64,000 nucleotides of DNA from Halicephalobus mephisto. Taxonomy: Eukaryota > Nematoda > Chromadorea > Rhabditida > Panagrolaimidae. The stretch covers positions 558,001 through 622,000 of the forward strand of contig SWDT01000058.1 of assembly GCA_009193035.1 (NCBI GenBank), in the 5' to 3' direction. The stretch's first letter is position 1. Every line of letters begins with the position of its first letter. Below the pieces are notes generated by a model. It was not told the DNA's origin. It searched no databases and worked only from the letters and a program-made list of their open reading frames with translations. This document shows, piece by piece, positions 1-12,824 of this stretch. A program made the translations under genes and the position numbers.

Positions 1-727
1 TTATTTTCGAAAGTACCTAGAGTTACGATTCCCACAGTGGTCCTCAAAAAACTGATTAGTACTTGAGGTTTTGATCTCGACTCAAACCGTCGGACAAAAA
101 ACGTGAATCCGCAATATTGTGAAAGTAGTTTTGACCGAAATTCTTCTCGAATTACTGTAGAGAATTGATCAGTTGTTTATTTTATTTTCGAAAAACTTCT
201 TCGAGATCAAGTTGGAACCGAAAACGTCCTCAACTCGACGGTCTTCCTTCCTGTCCTCGAAATCCCCAACTTCGTGATCGAGATTAAACTTCTCGATGGA
301 CTTCTTTGTCCGTCTAAATTTAGATTTTTCGGATTAAATTTTTCAAGTTTGTTTTCCCATTCCTCATTTTGATCCATGATACCCTGAGGGGCAGTTCTTG
401 TTCTGTTCCCTCGAGTGTCCATTCGCTCTGTATCGGGCTGACCCTTATCGCAAAAAAGCTATGATGGTGATCGCGCAGACACCGTGACTCGGTAATGCTC
501 TTACGAGTGGACAACGTCCACAACAGTGAGTTGCTGGCTCTCTCGATAAACAACCTGGGTCGCGCGCACTTGATCGGGAGGAATTAGAGAAGGCGGTCCT
601 CGTTAAATTTTCCTTTGGGCCACAAAATTTTAGGATTGAAAGTAAAGAAAAGAAAAAACTTTCTGAAAAGTCTCAAGATTCGGTCTCCAAAAACCAGAGC
701 GCGTTCGTGCTTTAAGCTCGGATGGAG
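1..727. other. upstream region of the first cysteine-rich gene, no convincing gene
   Basis: Positions 430-600 are more GC-rich than their surroundings and may be promoter sequence for the gene starting at 821. A 71-codon minus-strand frame (422 to 207) begins with an ATG and has a polar composition, but it overlaps a second open frame (553 to 320) and has no splice or promoter signal that I can see. I do not call it a gene. Confidence 0.3.
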
Positions 728-734
728 TATAAAA
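728..734 (+). promoter_or_regulatory. TATA box of cysteine-rich gene 1
   Basis: TATAAAA lies 87 bases upstream of the ATG at 821. A TTTCAG ending at 809, eleven bases before the ATG, looks like a trans-splice acceptor. The second paralogue has the same arrangement. Confidence 0.5.
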
Positions 735-820
735 CTCTCGGGGGGATGGAAGTATCGAATCTCCCTTGACCATTTCGAATTTTCCATTTTCATGAGACAG
801 TCGTTTCAGGATAGCCAAGG

Positions 821-1665
821 ATGCAGCTAACCCGCTTCAAGAAGGTGCTCCTCTTTGGCTTTCTCGCCGCCATGGCCTTCGCTGTCATGAGTCACGCCGA
901 AGAAGCCACAGAAGAACCAACTACAATGGAACCAGAATCGCCATCTACTGAAGCTCCAGAAGGCGATGAACATCACGATGGAACTATTTCCAGAGTAAAA
1001 AGACAATGGGGATGTCCTAGAGGATGCTACAGTTCATGCACGAACAACAACCAATGCAGGCGGTACAACGTCAGAAGTTACTGCGTAAGCGGATGTTGTT
1101 GTGGAAGTTCTACCAACATTTCCAGTAAGTTCAAATACCATATATAAAACTAATAAGAATTTCAGCGGCTTGTGATGGTGACGCTGCAGTGGCGGCTTGT
1201 CTTAACGGACTTTGCGGCCAGGGATATTTCTGCTCCAGCAGGAACTACTGCTGCAGATGCCAATCCGGAGCTTCTGTCGGACCTTGTGTCAACGGATTTT
1301 GCCCTGCTGGTAAGTTGATCAAAAAACTATAAAAATTAGATTTTATAATTTCATTTCTAAATTTAAAACTCCATATATCAGTTTTTATCCTTAATTATTA
1401 AAGTATTTTTAAAATTTTTAACAATTAATAGAATTTATAAAATCACACAGAATTGGGAGGTTTACGTTCGGATGTTTAGGATACGCCTGCAACACGAACG
1501 ACTACTGCTGCCCCATTGGAAGCTCGGCCGCCCTCGACGTCTGTGTCAATGGACAATGTCCCACAGGTTTGTTCATATATGAAATCCCCCGATTTACCTG
1601 AATTTCCAGGTTACGTTTGTGGAGCTGGCAACCTCTGCTACCAGACGACCCAAACCACCGGCTAA
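821..1665 (+). CDS. secreted cysteine-rich protein with KR processing site and CC-type repeats (paralogue 1)
   Basis: Exons 821-1124, 1166-1309, 1480-1566 and 1610-1665 give 196 residues. All three introns are phase 1 and the joins are fixed by alignment to the paralogue at 4160. Residues 1-26 look like a signal peptide. An acidic Glu/Thr/Pro-rich propeptide follows and ends in VKR at about 59-61. The mature part starts QWGC, with a first cysteine cluster ending GCCC. Three repeats follow with the pattern CxNGxCxxGYxC, the first two ending in CC (NYCC, NDYCC) and the last in CY. This resembles the short cysteine repeats (CC-domain or lustrin-like) common in nematode secreted proteins. The job is unknown; a cuticle, extracellular or defence role is only a guess. 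Introns 2 and 3 interrupt two repeats at the same place (CPxG|Y), and the paralogue lacks both. Confidence 0.85.
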
Positions 1666-4034
1666 CCCTCGGCAGGTCTTCAGTAGCATGTTCTCGCCTC
1701 TCATCTCAATCTCCAGTGTCTTTCCAAACTACAACAAGAACAACGTTGCTCGAAAAATGCTCTTTATTTAAAGTTATTATGTCTAATTTATCGTTGTATG
1801 TTTTTGTGGTTGGATCTATTTTCCCGTTGCGGACAAGAACCGATCGAAACAAAGAGTATTTCAAATATTTGTTGCAAGCAAAAAAGCCCAATCCTTGAGT
1901 GGAACCTCACGAGCTCGTGTCGGATCCGAGAGAGCGGTCACTAATGAGTCTCGTCGACGTGTCGAGCAAATTAAACGTCTGAATTTTTTTCTTTTGTAGT
2001 CAAAATCGTAATCACAATAGTTTTCTGAATTTCATCCTCATCGGTACACCTCACCGAAAGGATTAAGACCAAATTACAGGAAGTACACAAGCACCCAGAC
2101 TAACACCATCATTAGTCGAGGAAACGTGAGAATAAACCTCGTCAATGCACAGATTCCAACAAAAGGGACTTTGTGGTTTTACGTTCCTGCCACGGTGGAT
2201 ATATGAACACATTTCTAAAGTCACTAATTGTAATAATTTAACAACCTCAAATTTGTATTCATCGATCATACATAAAAAACACAGTTACTAACAATATTTA
2301 GTTTTTAAAATGTCCATATATCACCTATAAAAACACATTTTTAAAATTACGAAATAGTTATTTCTGGGGAATTTTATGTCCGTATGTCATCTACAGTAAA
2401 AATTTAATTTTTAGCAGTAAATATTTCGTAATTTTCAAAAAATAAAATCGTACATCACCTATATCGAAAATTTATAACCATGGAGATTTAAGAATTTAAA
2501 AACAGATATATAAAATAAAAATTTAAAAATATTTCGTAATTGTTAATAAGTATAAAATTCATATATGAACTTTAAAAAATATATTTATAAAATAAAACTT
2601 TTTAAAAACGTATATTTCGTAATTTTTAATAAATGTATAAAATTCTTCGAAAATATATTTTTGAAAAGTTTTATATATGAATTTTATATATTTAAAATTA
2701 CGAAATATAGTTTAAAAAGTTTTATTTTGTGCATAACTATATATATTTCGTAATTTCAAAAACCTACATCCATGTTTTATTTTTTATTAAACATTTTTCA
2801 ATTTATAAATTTACAAATTTAAATTTCTTTAATTATGTTTATTAATCGTTTTATTTTTGATAATATTGAAGTTTCTATTTCGGGGATTTTTATGCATAAA
2901 AAATCAGAAAAAAATTACTTCATGATCGTGGAATTAATTTCGAATAAGAGTCAGAAACTTAAGTGTATCGACGAGGATTATGGAGTCTGCTCCTCTTCGA
3001 TTTTGGAAAATCAAAAAAGTACTAAAAATGGTCCACAGATGGACCAGAGCTCCCTTCAAAAATTTTCCTAAGTACACATTTCTTCAAAAACAATTTTTTT
3101 ATTTTTAAAATTTCTTATTTTTAATTTTAAAAATAAATATTTTAATTTTCAAATTTCTTCAAAAATTAATTTTTTTAATTTTAAAATTCTTTTAAAAACA
3201 AATTTTATAATTTTTTCGGATATATTTTTAAAAACATTAAATTTCTTATTTTTTAACAAATATTTGGAATTTTTCCAGATGGAATCAATGATCTTTGTGG
3301 ATTTTTCGGGATTTCGAAACCATAGATTTTTTAATTTCGGAATTTCGAAGATACTAATCCCCTCAAAGCACCCTAAGTACACCCATAGGAGTACTGTAAA
3401 TTGAACATACACTTTGATAGGAATTTCGAAATTTATAATCATAAAGATTTTTTTAAATTTTCAAAATTTCAAAAACAACAACCCCCTCAGGGTACTTTAG
3501 TTACACTCACAGGATACTGTAGATAAAAAAGTAATTTTTTGATCTTTACTTTTTTTAATTTCGAAATTTATAACCGTAAAGATTTTTTAAAATTTTCAAA
3601 ATTTCAAAAACAACAACCCCCTCAGGGTATTTTAGTTACATTCACAGGATACTGTAGATTGGATTACGGTGTATTGGGGAAATTAATTCCATGATTTTTA
3701 TTTTGTGATTTTTATCGATTTCTAAATAAAAACAAGGAAACTGTCATTAGCCCATCTCGAAGTGAGGAATTCAATCCCACGTCGATCGCGAAGCCTCTTG
3801 CGGCCTCTTGACAAACTTTCGAACTGCGTACTTGGCCGGCAATAATTAGTTTACCTAAGGTTTCCCTTTTCCGACGATGAATCGGGGACAGTGCAAAAAG
3901 CTTGTTTGCCACTCCGTAAGAGTCAGTCCTTTGACAAAAACGCCAAGTGGACGATGCAAGTGGCTTAAAACGATTTACTTTCTCAAAATTTGGTGTTCTT
4001 AGTTTGACGGATTTCATATTGTTTCCCTATTTGC
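1666..4034. other. AT-rich spacer between the cysteine-rich paralogues
   Basis: Positions 2270-2760 hold degenerate short repeats around ATTTCGTAATTTTTAA. Positions 3280-3670 hold a tandem repeat listed separately. Positions 3720-4010 are less AT-rich and contain a 101-codon minus-strand open frame (4017 to 3712) without supporting signals; this is probably the promoter region of the next gene. Confidence 0.4.
3280..3670. repeat. about 130-bp tandem repeat, three diverged copies
   Basis: Each copy has an AATTTCRAAA stretch, then a core of the type ACCCCCTCAGGGTA, then TTAGTTACA and AGGATACTGTAGA. The last two copies are close; the first (near 3340-3410) is diverged. Confidence 0.7.
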
Positions 4035-4041
4035 TATAAAT
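4035..4041 (+). promoter_or_regulatory. TATA box of cysteine-rich gene 2
   Basis: TATAAAT lies 119 bases upstream of the ATG at 4160. TTTTTTAG ending at 4147, twelve bases before the ATG, is a candidate trans-splice acceptor. Confidence 0.45.
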
Positions 4042-4159
4042 CCTCTTTGTTATGAAAGATTTCTTTGTCGATGTCGCGGGGGTTCTTGATATCGATCTTT
4101 TTGTCGAAAATGTCCAAATCGGGATCTGTTTCATTTTCGTTTTTTAGGTCGACGCAGAC

Positions 4160-4746
4160 ATGAAGATACTGTTGGTTTTGTCCCTGTTCGTCGCTTTAGC
4201 CTATGCCGAAGTGGACCAGGACTCCGGGATGAGGAATCTCACCCGAGTCAAGAGGCAATGGGGTTGTCCGTCAAACTGCTTCTCAAGTTGTCAAACAACT
4301 TCCCAATGCCAGATGTACCAGGTCAACGCCGTCTGTGTGAACAATTGCTGCTGTCCCCAGGACATCAATCTTGACAGTAAGTTACACTATACCTTTCATT
4401 ACAGTAATCCTAACAAAAACCACTTTCTTCAAGTCCATAAAAATCCCGACTTTTAGCCGCCTGCAGTGGAGACGCCGCAGTGGCCGCCTGTATCAACGGA
4501 CTCTGTGGCCAGGGCTACTTCTGCTCCCCCAGAAACTACTGTTGTCGTTGCAGTAACGGATCCAGCTCAGGCCCCTGTGTCAACGGACTCTGCCCAGCCG
4601 GCTACGCCTGCAACACCAACGACTACTGTTGCCCCATCGGCAGCAGTTCTGTCCTCGGAGTCTGTGTCAACGGAGAATGTCCCACTGGATACGAATGTGG
4701 TCAAGGAAATCTCTGTTACCAATCAGTCGGAACCACTACTGGCTAA
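4160..4746 (+). CDS. secreted cysteine-rich protein with KR processing site and CC-type repeats (paralogue 2)
   Basis: Exons 4160-4376 and 4457-4746 give 168 residues with one phase-1 intron of 80 bases. Residues 1-16 form a signal peptide (MKILLVLSLFVALAYA). A short propeptide ends in VKR at 30-32 and the mature protein begins QWGC, as in paralogue 1. The second exon encodes the same three CxNGxCxxGYxC repeats as the gene at 821, nearly residue for residue, but uninterrupted by introns. The propeptide is about 20 residues shorter than in paralogue 1 and lacks its acidic Thr/Pro tract. The two genes lie in the same direction about 2.5 kb apart, so they arose by tandem duplication. Function is unknown. 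Confidence 0.88.
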
Positions 4747-4924
4747 TATCGAAATGATGAAAGACGTTTAATTTATTCATTCACCCCAGAAATTCGTGGT
4801 ACTAAAGTTTCGAAAGTCAAAGTTGACATTGTAAATTTTAAAAAGCGACCTTGACAGTTAACACGTTGTTTTTGTAATTTTCTCATTCCTTGAATTTGAA
4901 TTTTTTAATTTCTCGAGTTAACGA

Positions 4925-4930
4925 AATAAA
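4925..4930 (+). terminator. poly(A) signal AATAAA of cysteine-rich gene 2
   Basis: This is the first canonical AATAAA downstream of the stop at 4746, in the plus direction. Confidence 0.4.
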
Positions 4931-5075
4931 CTTGGTAAATAACATGAAAGTCCCTGCAAAAGTTGCTCGATACGAATCTCCAGAAGTTTTCTAATGATTT
5001 TAAGACTTCTGGATTCAAATATTAGTTCAGAAATTCTAGTATTATAAAGTTTCCCGATACAAATGTTCCAAAGGC

Positions 5076-5404
5076 TTTCTGAAATCACATCTAACTGAAT
5101 GAAATTGACATGTAAGAGCCCCTGAACACAGTTTTCACATTATTTGGTTCTAATTGAGTGCAATCGATGGCAGGATTGTATTCCAACATAAGATTGCTTC
5201 TAATTAGGTGTAATCAACGTACTAGTACTTTTTAAACTGAAAACAAACAAGGTTTAAACACGTTGATTATATTCAGTTAAAATCAATCTTCTGTTGGAAT
5301 GTAATCCTGCCATCGATTCTATTCAATTAGAATCAAATAATGTGAAAACTGTGGTCAGAGGCTCTTACATGTCAATTCCATTCAGTTAGGTGTGATTTCA
5401 GAAA
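5076..5404. mobile_element. 329-bp palindromic foldback element
   Basis: The left end (TTTCTGAAATCACATCTAAC) is matched in reverse complement at the right end (GTTAGGTGTGATTTCAGAAA). The pairing runs inward for about 140 bases to a loop of roughly 40 bases around 5218-5258. No ORF is present and I see no clear target-site duplication. It is probably a non-autonomous foldback DNA transposon. Confidence 0.8.
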
Positions 5405-5779
5405 ATCCATGTAAATATCAGTTCGAAAATTGTAATATGAAGATTTTTGAATATTATCTCAAGGCGAATTGGAAGAATTTTTACAAAAATTTTAAAAATA
5501 GATAAGTTTCAGTAGTGAATATACATATTATTTACTTATGTAAAATTCACTAATATTGCAGGATTTAGGGAATTATAAAACAACAATTATTAAAGCTGAA
5601 AGAAAGGAAAATGAACGAAACCTATGAAGATTAGTAATCTACTGCTTTCGCTCCGGGACCTCGTTTCAAGCCATGATCCCAGGCGGCTGACTCGCGCTCG
5701 TTTTATTTCGAAATCGGCAACCTTTAGTTTGAATTTAAAATCCCTTTAGTTTTCAATTTTCCTTTTTTTCAAGTAAATC

Positions 5780-6644
5780 ATGGCTCCGAAATTTGATCCT
5801 TCTGAAGTTAAAATTGGTGAGTACTTTTTGGTTTGTTTTGAAAGTGTTTGATATATGAATACGTAATTTCACAACTTTCTAAGCTTCCTTTTTATCTTCT
5901 TTTGAATATTCATATATGGACACTTAAGTAATTGATTTCTGGCACTTTATTTTGAATGTTTTTTAGTTTATCTGCGTTGTATCGGTGGGGAAATTGGATC
6001 TACCTCTGCCCTTGCTCCAAAAGTCGGTCCTCTCGGTTTAAACCCCAAGAAGATCGGCGAAGACATTGCTAAAGCTACTCAGGATTGGAAAGGACTCAAA
6101 GTGACTTGCAAACTGACTGTCCAGAACCGGGTTGCCAAGATCGACGTCGTTCCATCTGCTGCTTCCCTCATTATCAAAGAACTCAAGGAATTGCCTCAGG
6201 ATAAAAAGAAATTTAAAAATGGTAAGTTCGGCAAAGGGTCGGGGAAACCCCAAGAGGTCCCATCCCCCAGTTCTTTCTTTTCGTCGAGATTGACTGGTAC
6301 CATGCCGATTACCCATTCCCAATGTCCTTTTGTCCATATTTATCTTTGGTACCATCTTTGAGCTAGGCAAAAACGTAGTCCAAAGCCTGTCAGAAAGATG
6401 ATCTACCAAACACGAATTAGATTTTGTTGAATTTTCAGTAAAGTATCTCGGCGATGTTTCCTTAGAATCGATCATCAATGTTGCCCGAGCTATGAGGCCT
6501 CGATCCATGGCTAAGACACTCTGTGGCACGGTGAAAGAAGTCCTTGGAACGGCTCAATCCGTAGGTTGTTCTATCGATGGAAAACATCCCTCCTCAATCC
6601 TTGAAGGAATCCGGTCTGGTGAAATTGAAATTCCCGAAGAGTAG
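5780..6644 (+). CDS. rpl-12: 60S ribosomal protein L12 (uL11)
   Basis: Exons 5780-5816, 5967-6221 and 6439-6644 give 165 residues, the usual length for nematode RPL-12. Both introns are phase 1 and each splits a Val codon. The protein begins [17 protein letters not shown] and contains the stretch [13 protein letters not shown], then [69 protein letters not shown] and the ending GEIEIPEE. It binds the GTPase-associated centre of 28S rRNA at the base of the P stalk in the cytoplasmic ribosome. The polypyrimidine-AG ending at 5773, just before the ATG, fits trans-splicing. AATAAA at 6682 is the likely poly(A) signal. Confidence 0.97.
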
Positions 6645-7018
6645 ATGTTTGTTTTTATTGTTTTTGATGATTTCTGTATGTAATAAATTGTTGGTTTTTA
6701 ATTAATGTGTAATTTCTGTGGTTTTTTATTTCCATTAATACCAATGCAAAGATGAGAGGGGTTATCGATTGTACATGGAAGAAAACAAACAACGTGGTTT
6801 AACTGGCGATCGTTTTTTCCTTTTTAATTGGCTGTTCACTTTCACTTTCTGGTTTGTCCCAATGTTATCTTTCACTTTCGATAAACACCACACTAATGAC
6901 CGATTGCTTTAGTTTGTTGTAAGAATTTCCTTCCTAAAATCGACCGTTGTTTTTGATTTATATAAAATTTAATATTTTTATTACTTTTTCCAGGTAAATT
7001 CGTGTCGGATTAACTAAA

Positions 7019-9307
<2,289 letters not shown>

Positions 9308-10464
9308 ATGACCGTCAAAGATGCTCGTGGCGACAGAATCTGAATTGGAATGGCTTTTTGAGAATTCACGTGTTTTGTCAGTAGTTAGAGCTATATTGTT
9401 GGTATTTTTAATTATAATTCATGTGTTATATTACTGTAAAACCGGTAAAATACCAGATAAATAGGAATTAAGTGGAAATTAGAAAAAACTGACAAATTTT
9501 ATGATTTTTGTTCAATGGAAATTTTCGAAATTATTCATTTTGGGATTTAAGATTAGCTTGTGATCTGTATTTAAGGGATTTTCTGGATAACAGTAATCCG
9601 GGATTAGATTTTTGTGGATTTTGAAAGTTGTTCTACATGGGTATTTATTATTGTATTAGGTTTAATTTATTTTTCAACGTTTTCAAATTTGATTACTGTA
9701 GAAATTTAATATTTCATAACCTGGTCTCGACATGATTGAATCCTTGAACTGATGTCATCTACTTTTGGAGATTGATTTCTTAAAAGTGATCAATGTCTAA
9801 ATATTTTAGATCTCAAACAAAGTAAAATACATTGAAAAACTACCAAGAATATAAGCTCTTTCGAGAAGAGCTCCCAAAAATTATTCGCCGGGACTCATGA
9901 GAGACCCTGCGATATGGAAAAAGAGAAATCCTCTTGCACATTCTATCCAACTTTTTGCCGGAGTAAACAACGCGCGCTGTCGCAGTGAGCATCTACAAAC
10001 TGAACACGCGTCAGACAGTTAGAGAAAAAAGGTCTTTTTCCGGCCTTTTTCTTGAGTTTGCTTCGAGTTCGCATCATAACCTGACATATAAAAATCCCGC
10101 TTGATTTAACAGTAGAATATTCCTTTTATAAAATGTAGATTATTCTTTAGAATTTAAAACGAATAAAAATGATACTGAAGAAATAAATGATTTTTGATAT
10201 TTTTTATATATAAAAATAAACTTTTTCAAATTTATAAAAAAATAAAAAATAATTATATTCATTATTTATTATTTATTAAAGTTTTGTAATTTTTAAAAAA
10301 TCAAGAAAATTGAAGAAATTTAAATTTAATAAAATAAAAAAGTGTTTTAAAAATGTTCATTTTTTAATTTTGTTTAAAAATTACTTTCATTGTAAATTTG
10401 ACAATTATTAACTGTAAATCTGTTGCCTGTGGCAATTTTTCATCTTTTAAAAATAATTTAAATA

Positions 10465-10580
10465 AAATTTTTTATATATAAAAATAATTTTAAAAATATA
10501 TTTTCTGAAAAATAAAAATAATTTTAAAAATATATTTTCTGAAAAATAAAAATAATTTTAAAAATATATTTTTAAAAAAC
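10465..10580. repeat. about 36-bp AT-rich tandem repeat
   Basis: The unit AAAATAATTTTAAAAATATA followed by TTTTCTGAAAAAT occurs about three times. Confidence 0.7.
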
Positions 10581-10736
10581 CAAAATTATGGTTTGCGAAT
10601 AAAAAAATATATACAAAATTCGGTATTTAAGTCCCGATTGAATTTTATCTTCCGCGAGTCGTTGCTTCCTTGTTTTTTTCGGATTTTATATTTATTTTAA
10701 ATTTAAGTCTAGATAAGACTATAGATTATAGTAGTT

Positions 10737-11102
10737 ATATCGGCGTATTAACTAGCTATTACGTAAGCAAGCCAAGTCACGAAGGGAAATACCCAACTTG
10801 CTAGACAATGAGTACACTATATATGACAAAGTGTTGGGTAGCTAATTAATATATAATTATTCTGCTTAATCTTTATTATATCGGCGTATTAATTAGCTAT
10901 TACGTAAGCAAGCCAGGTCTCGAAGGGAAACACCCAACTTGCTAGACAATGAGTATACTGTAAATGACAAACAAAGTGTTAACTAGTTAGATAATATATA
11001 ATTTACGTAAGCAAGTCAAGTCCTGAAAAAAATACACCCAACTTGCTAGACAATGAGTATACTGTATATGACAAACAAAGTGTTAACTAGTTAATTAATA
11101 TA
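10737..11102. repeat. 141-bp tandem repeat, two full copies and one partial
   Basis: Copies begin at about 10737 and 10878 with TATCGGCGTATTAA; the third lacks this start. Each copy contains TTACGTAAGCAAG, then CCCAACTTGCTAGACAATGA, then GACAAA and AGTGTT. The copies are well conserved, so the expansion is fairly recent. Confidence 0.8.
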
Positions 11103-11108
11103 TAACGC

Positions 11109-11233
11109 GTTTTCTGAGAAAAACGAAAATCCGAAAGACAAATTGCAAAGAGATTTGATTTCTAGTCTAACTTTCACCAAAAATAAAAACTTTTTGCACT
11201 TTGTTTTCTGGGTTTCGGATTTTCTCAGAAAAC
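11109..11233. repeat. 125-bp inverted repeat
   Basis: GTTTTCTGAGAAAA and AAAATCCGAAA at the left are matched by TTTCGGATTTTCTCAGAAAA at the right, around a loop of about 70 bases. Confidence 0.65.
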
Positions 11234-11280
11234 ACATCATATGTGGTTTTTATTGTGTTTAATTTTATTATTTTTCGGAT

Positions 11281-11492
11281 AAGGGAGCTTGTCTAAAATA
11301 TGTAAGGTTTAGATGGTACTTTTCTGGGACCCCCTCTCCCTGTAGGTCTTACGTATTTTAGACAAGCTTCCTAAATTAAAAAAAGCTAAAATAACCTATA
11401 AGGGAGCTTGTCTAAAATATGTAAGGTTTACATGGTACTTTTCTGGGACCCCCTTCCCCTGTAGGTCTTACGTATTTTAGGCAAGCTCTCTA
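11281..11492. repeat. two tandem 92-bp hairpins
   Basis: Each copy (11281-11372 and 11400-11492) has a 25-base stem, GGGAGCTTGTCTAAAATATG opposite TACGTATTTTAGACAAGC, around a conserved loop with GGTACTTTTCTGGGACCCCC. The copies differ by only a few bases. They could be foldback mini-elements or precursors of a small RNA. Confidence 0.75.
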
Positions 11493-12239
11493 AGTAAAAA
11501 ACTCTCATATCCCTCATGTAACCACACCGGTTCACTGAAATTTAACAATTTTTGAAACAAGTTTTTACACAAAGAAATCATCGATCAAAAAGAAATTCGA
11601 CAACTGAAGATTCTTAAAACGAAACTCGTTTCATAGAATCCCACATTGTCAAAAAATATTCACTAATTTTATATATAATAATTTCAAAGTTTCTGTAAAA
11701 ACAAAATTCAATTTTGAAAAAATTTAAAAAACATTTGTTAATTTTAAAATTTTCATTTTGAGTTTGAATTAATTTTACAGTAAAAAATAAAAATTATCAC
11801 AAATTTCTAGAACTTAGAATTTTTAATTTTAGTTAATTTTATAAGTTTTTATTCAATTCTAAGGCTACTGTAAAAAATAAAAATGAAAATTATCACGCAC
11901 TTCTCCTGACGCGAATTCTCAGAATTTTCTACACGTTACAGTACCCCGCATGACAGTTTTGGTAGTACTTGTTTCATGATCTTACGCGATTTCGTAACCG
12001 ATGTGCTAGAACTGTATCCTTCTTAGATGGATCTAGGAACTCTTGGACTAAAGTTACGTGGACTACAAAATCCCCTGTTTATCCTTGAGAGTCAATTCTT
12101 ACACGTAAAAACACTGATCGATATTGAAGATATCATAACCACCACTACAGTAACTCCCCGAAACGAGATTAGTTTCTTTGGCACATCATTATAAAAAGTA
12201 AACACGATTATTACGAAATAGTTCCAACACGAATGCTCG

Positions 12240-12480
12240 GAAAACTTTCAAGATTACTGTATTTCAAAAGTTTCCATCCGATTCTGGAAGATTCTGAAAT
12301 TATTCATAGATTCTAAGAATTTCCGAAAATTATCATCAGATTCTTGAAGATTCTGAAGTTGTTCATAGATTCTAAGAATTTCTGAAAATTACCATCAGAT
12401 TCTGGAAGATTCTGAAAACTTTCAAAAGTTTTTAATTCTAGAAGAGCCTAAAAGTCTACTAAACTCTAAAAGCTTCTGTG
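12240..12480. repeat. degenerate GATTCTGGAAGATTCTGAAA array
   Basis: Successive GAA and TTC blocks occur every few bases, as in heat-shock elements. Related arrays are at 20280-20670, 38000-38620 and 62040-62360. Confidence 0.55.
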
Positions 12481-12824
12481 AGATTCTAATCTTGGTTTAT
12501 AAATCACCCATAAGCATTGAACAAAACACAAAACTGAGTATTTTTCACACACAACTTTCTTGGTTAGTTTTATTGAAGCATGATATAAATTAATGACTAG
12601 ATGTGATATTTTCCAAACCATTGCCCGATTAATGTGCGAAATAGAGAATTATCGGCGAGATTAGAGCTAGAGCAAGAGAGCTAACAGGCGAAGATGAGGA
12701 CGGCTCTTCGACGAGGCCTGAAACGATTATTTTTAACTAATTTCGTTTTTATAACCAATCAGAAAAACTACGGTAATATTACCAAATAAGTGAAATTTAA
12801 CTTTGAAAAATCTATATTTGGATA

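Larger units (their letters stand above)
9308..12824. other. intergenic repeat region between adh-5 and the sod-4-like gene
   Basis: No convincing gene. Positions 9850-10080 are less AT-rich and contain an imperfect hairpin (CTTTCGAGAAGAGCTC) and a GGTCTTTTTCCGGCC stretch of unknown meaning. The rest is occupied by the tandem and inverted repeats listed separately. Confidence 0.5.

Noticed and set aside
3712..4017. 101-codon minus-strand open frame between the cysteine-rich genes
   Set aside because: No signal peptide, motif, acceptor or conservation evidence. It lies where the downstream gene's promoter should be.
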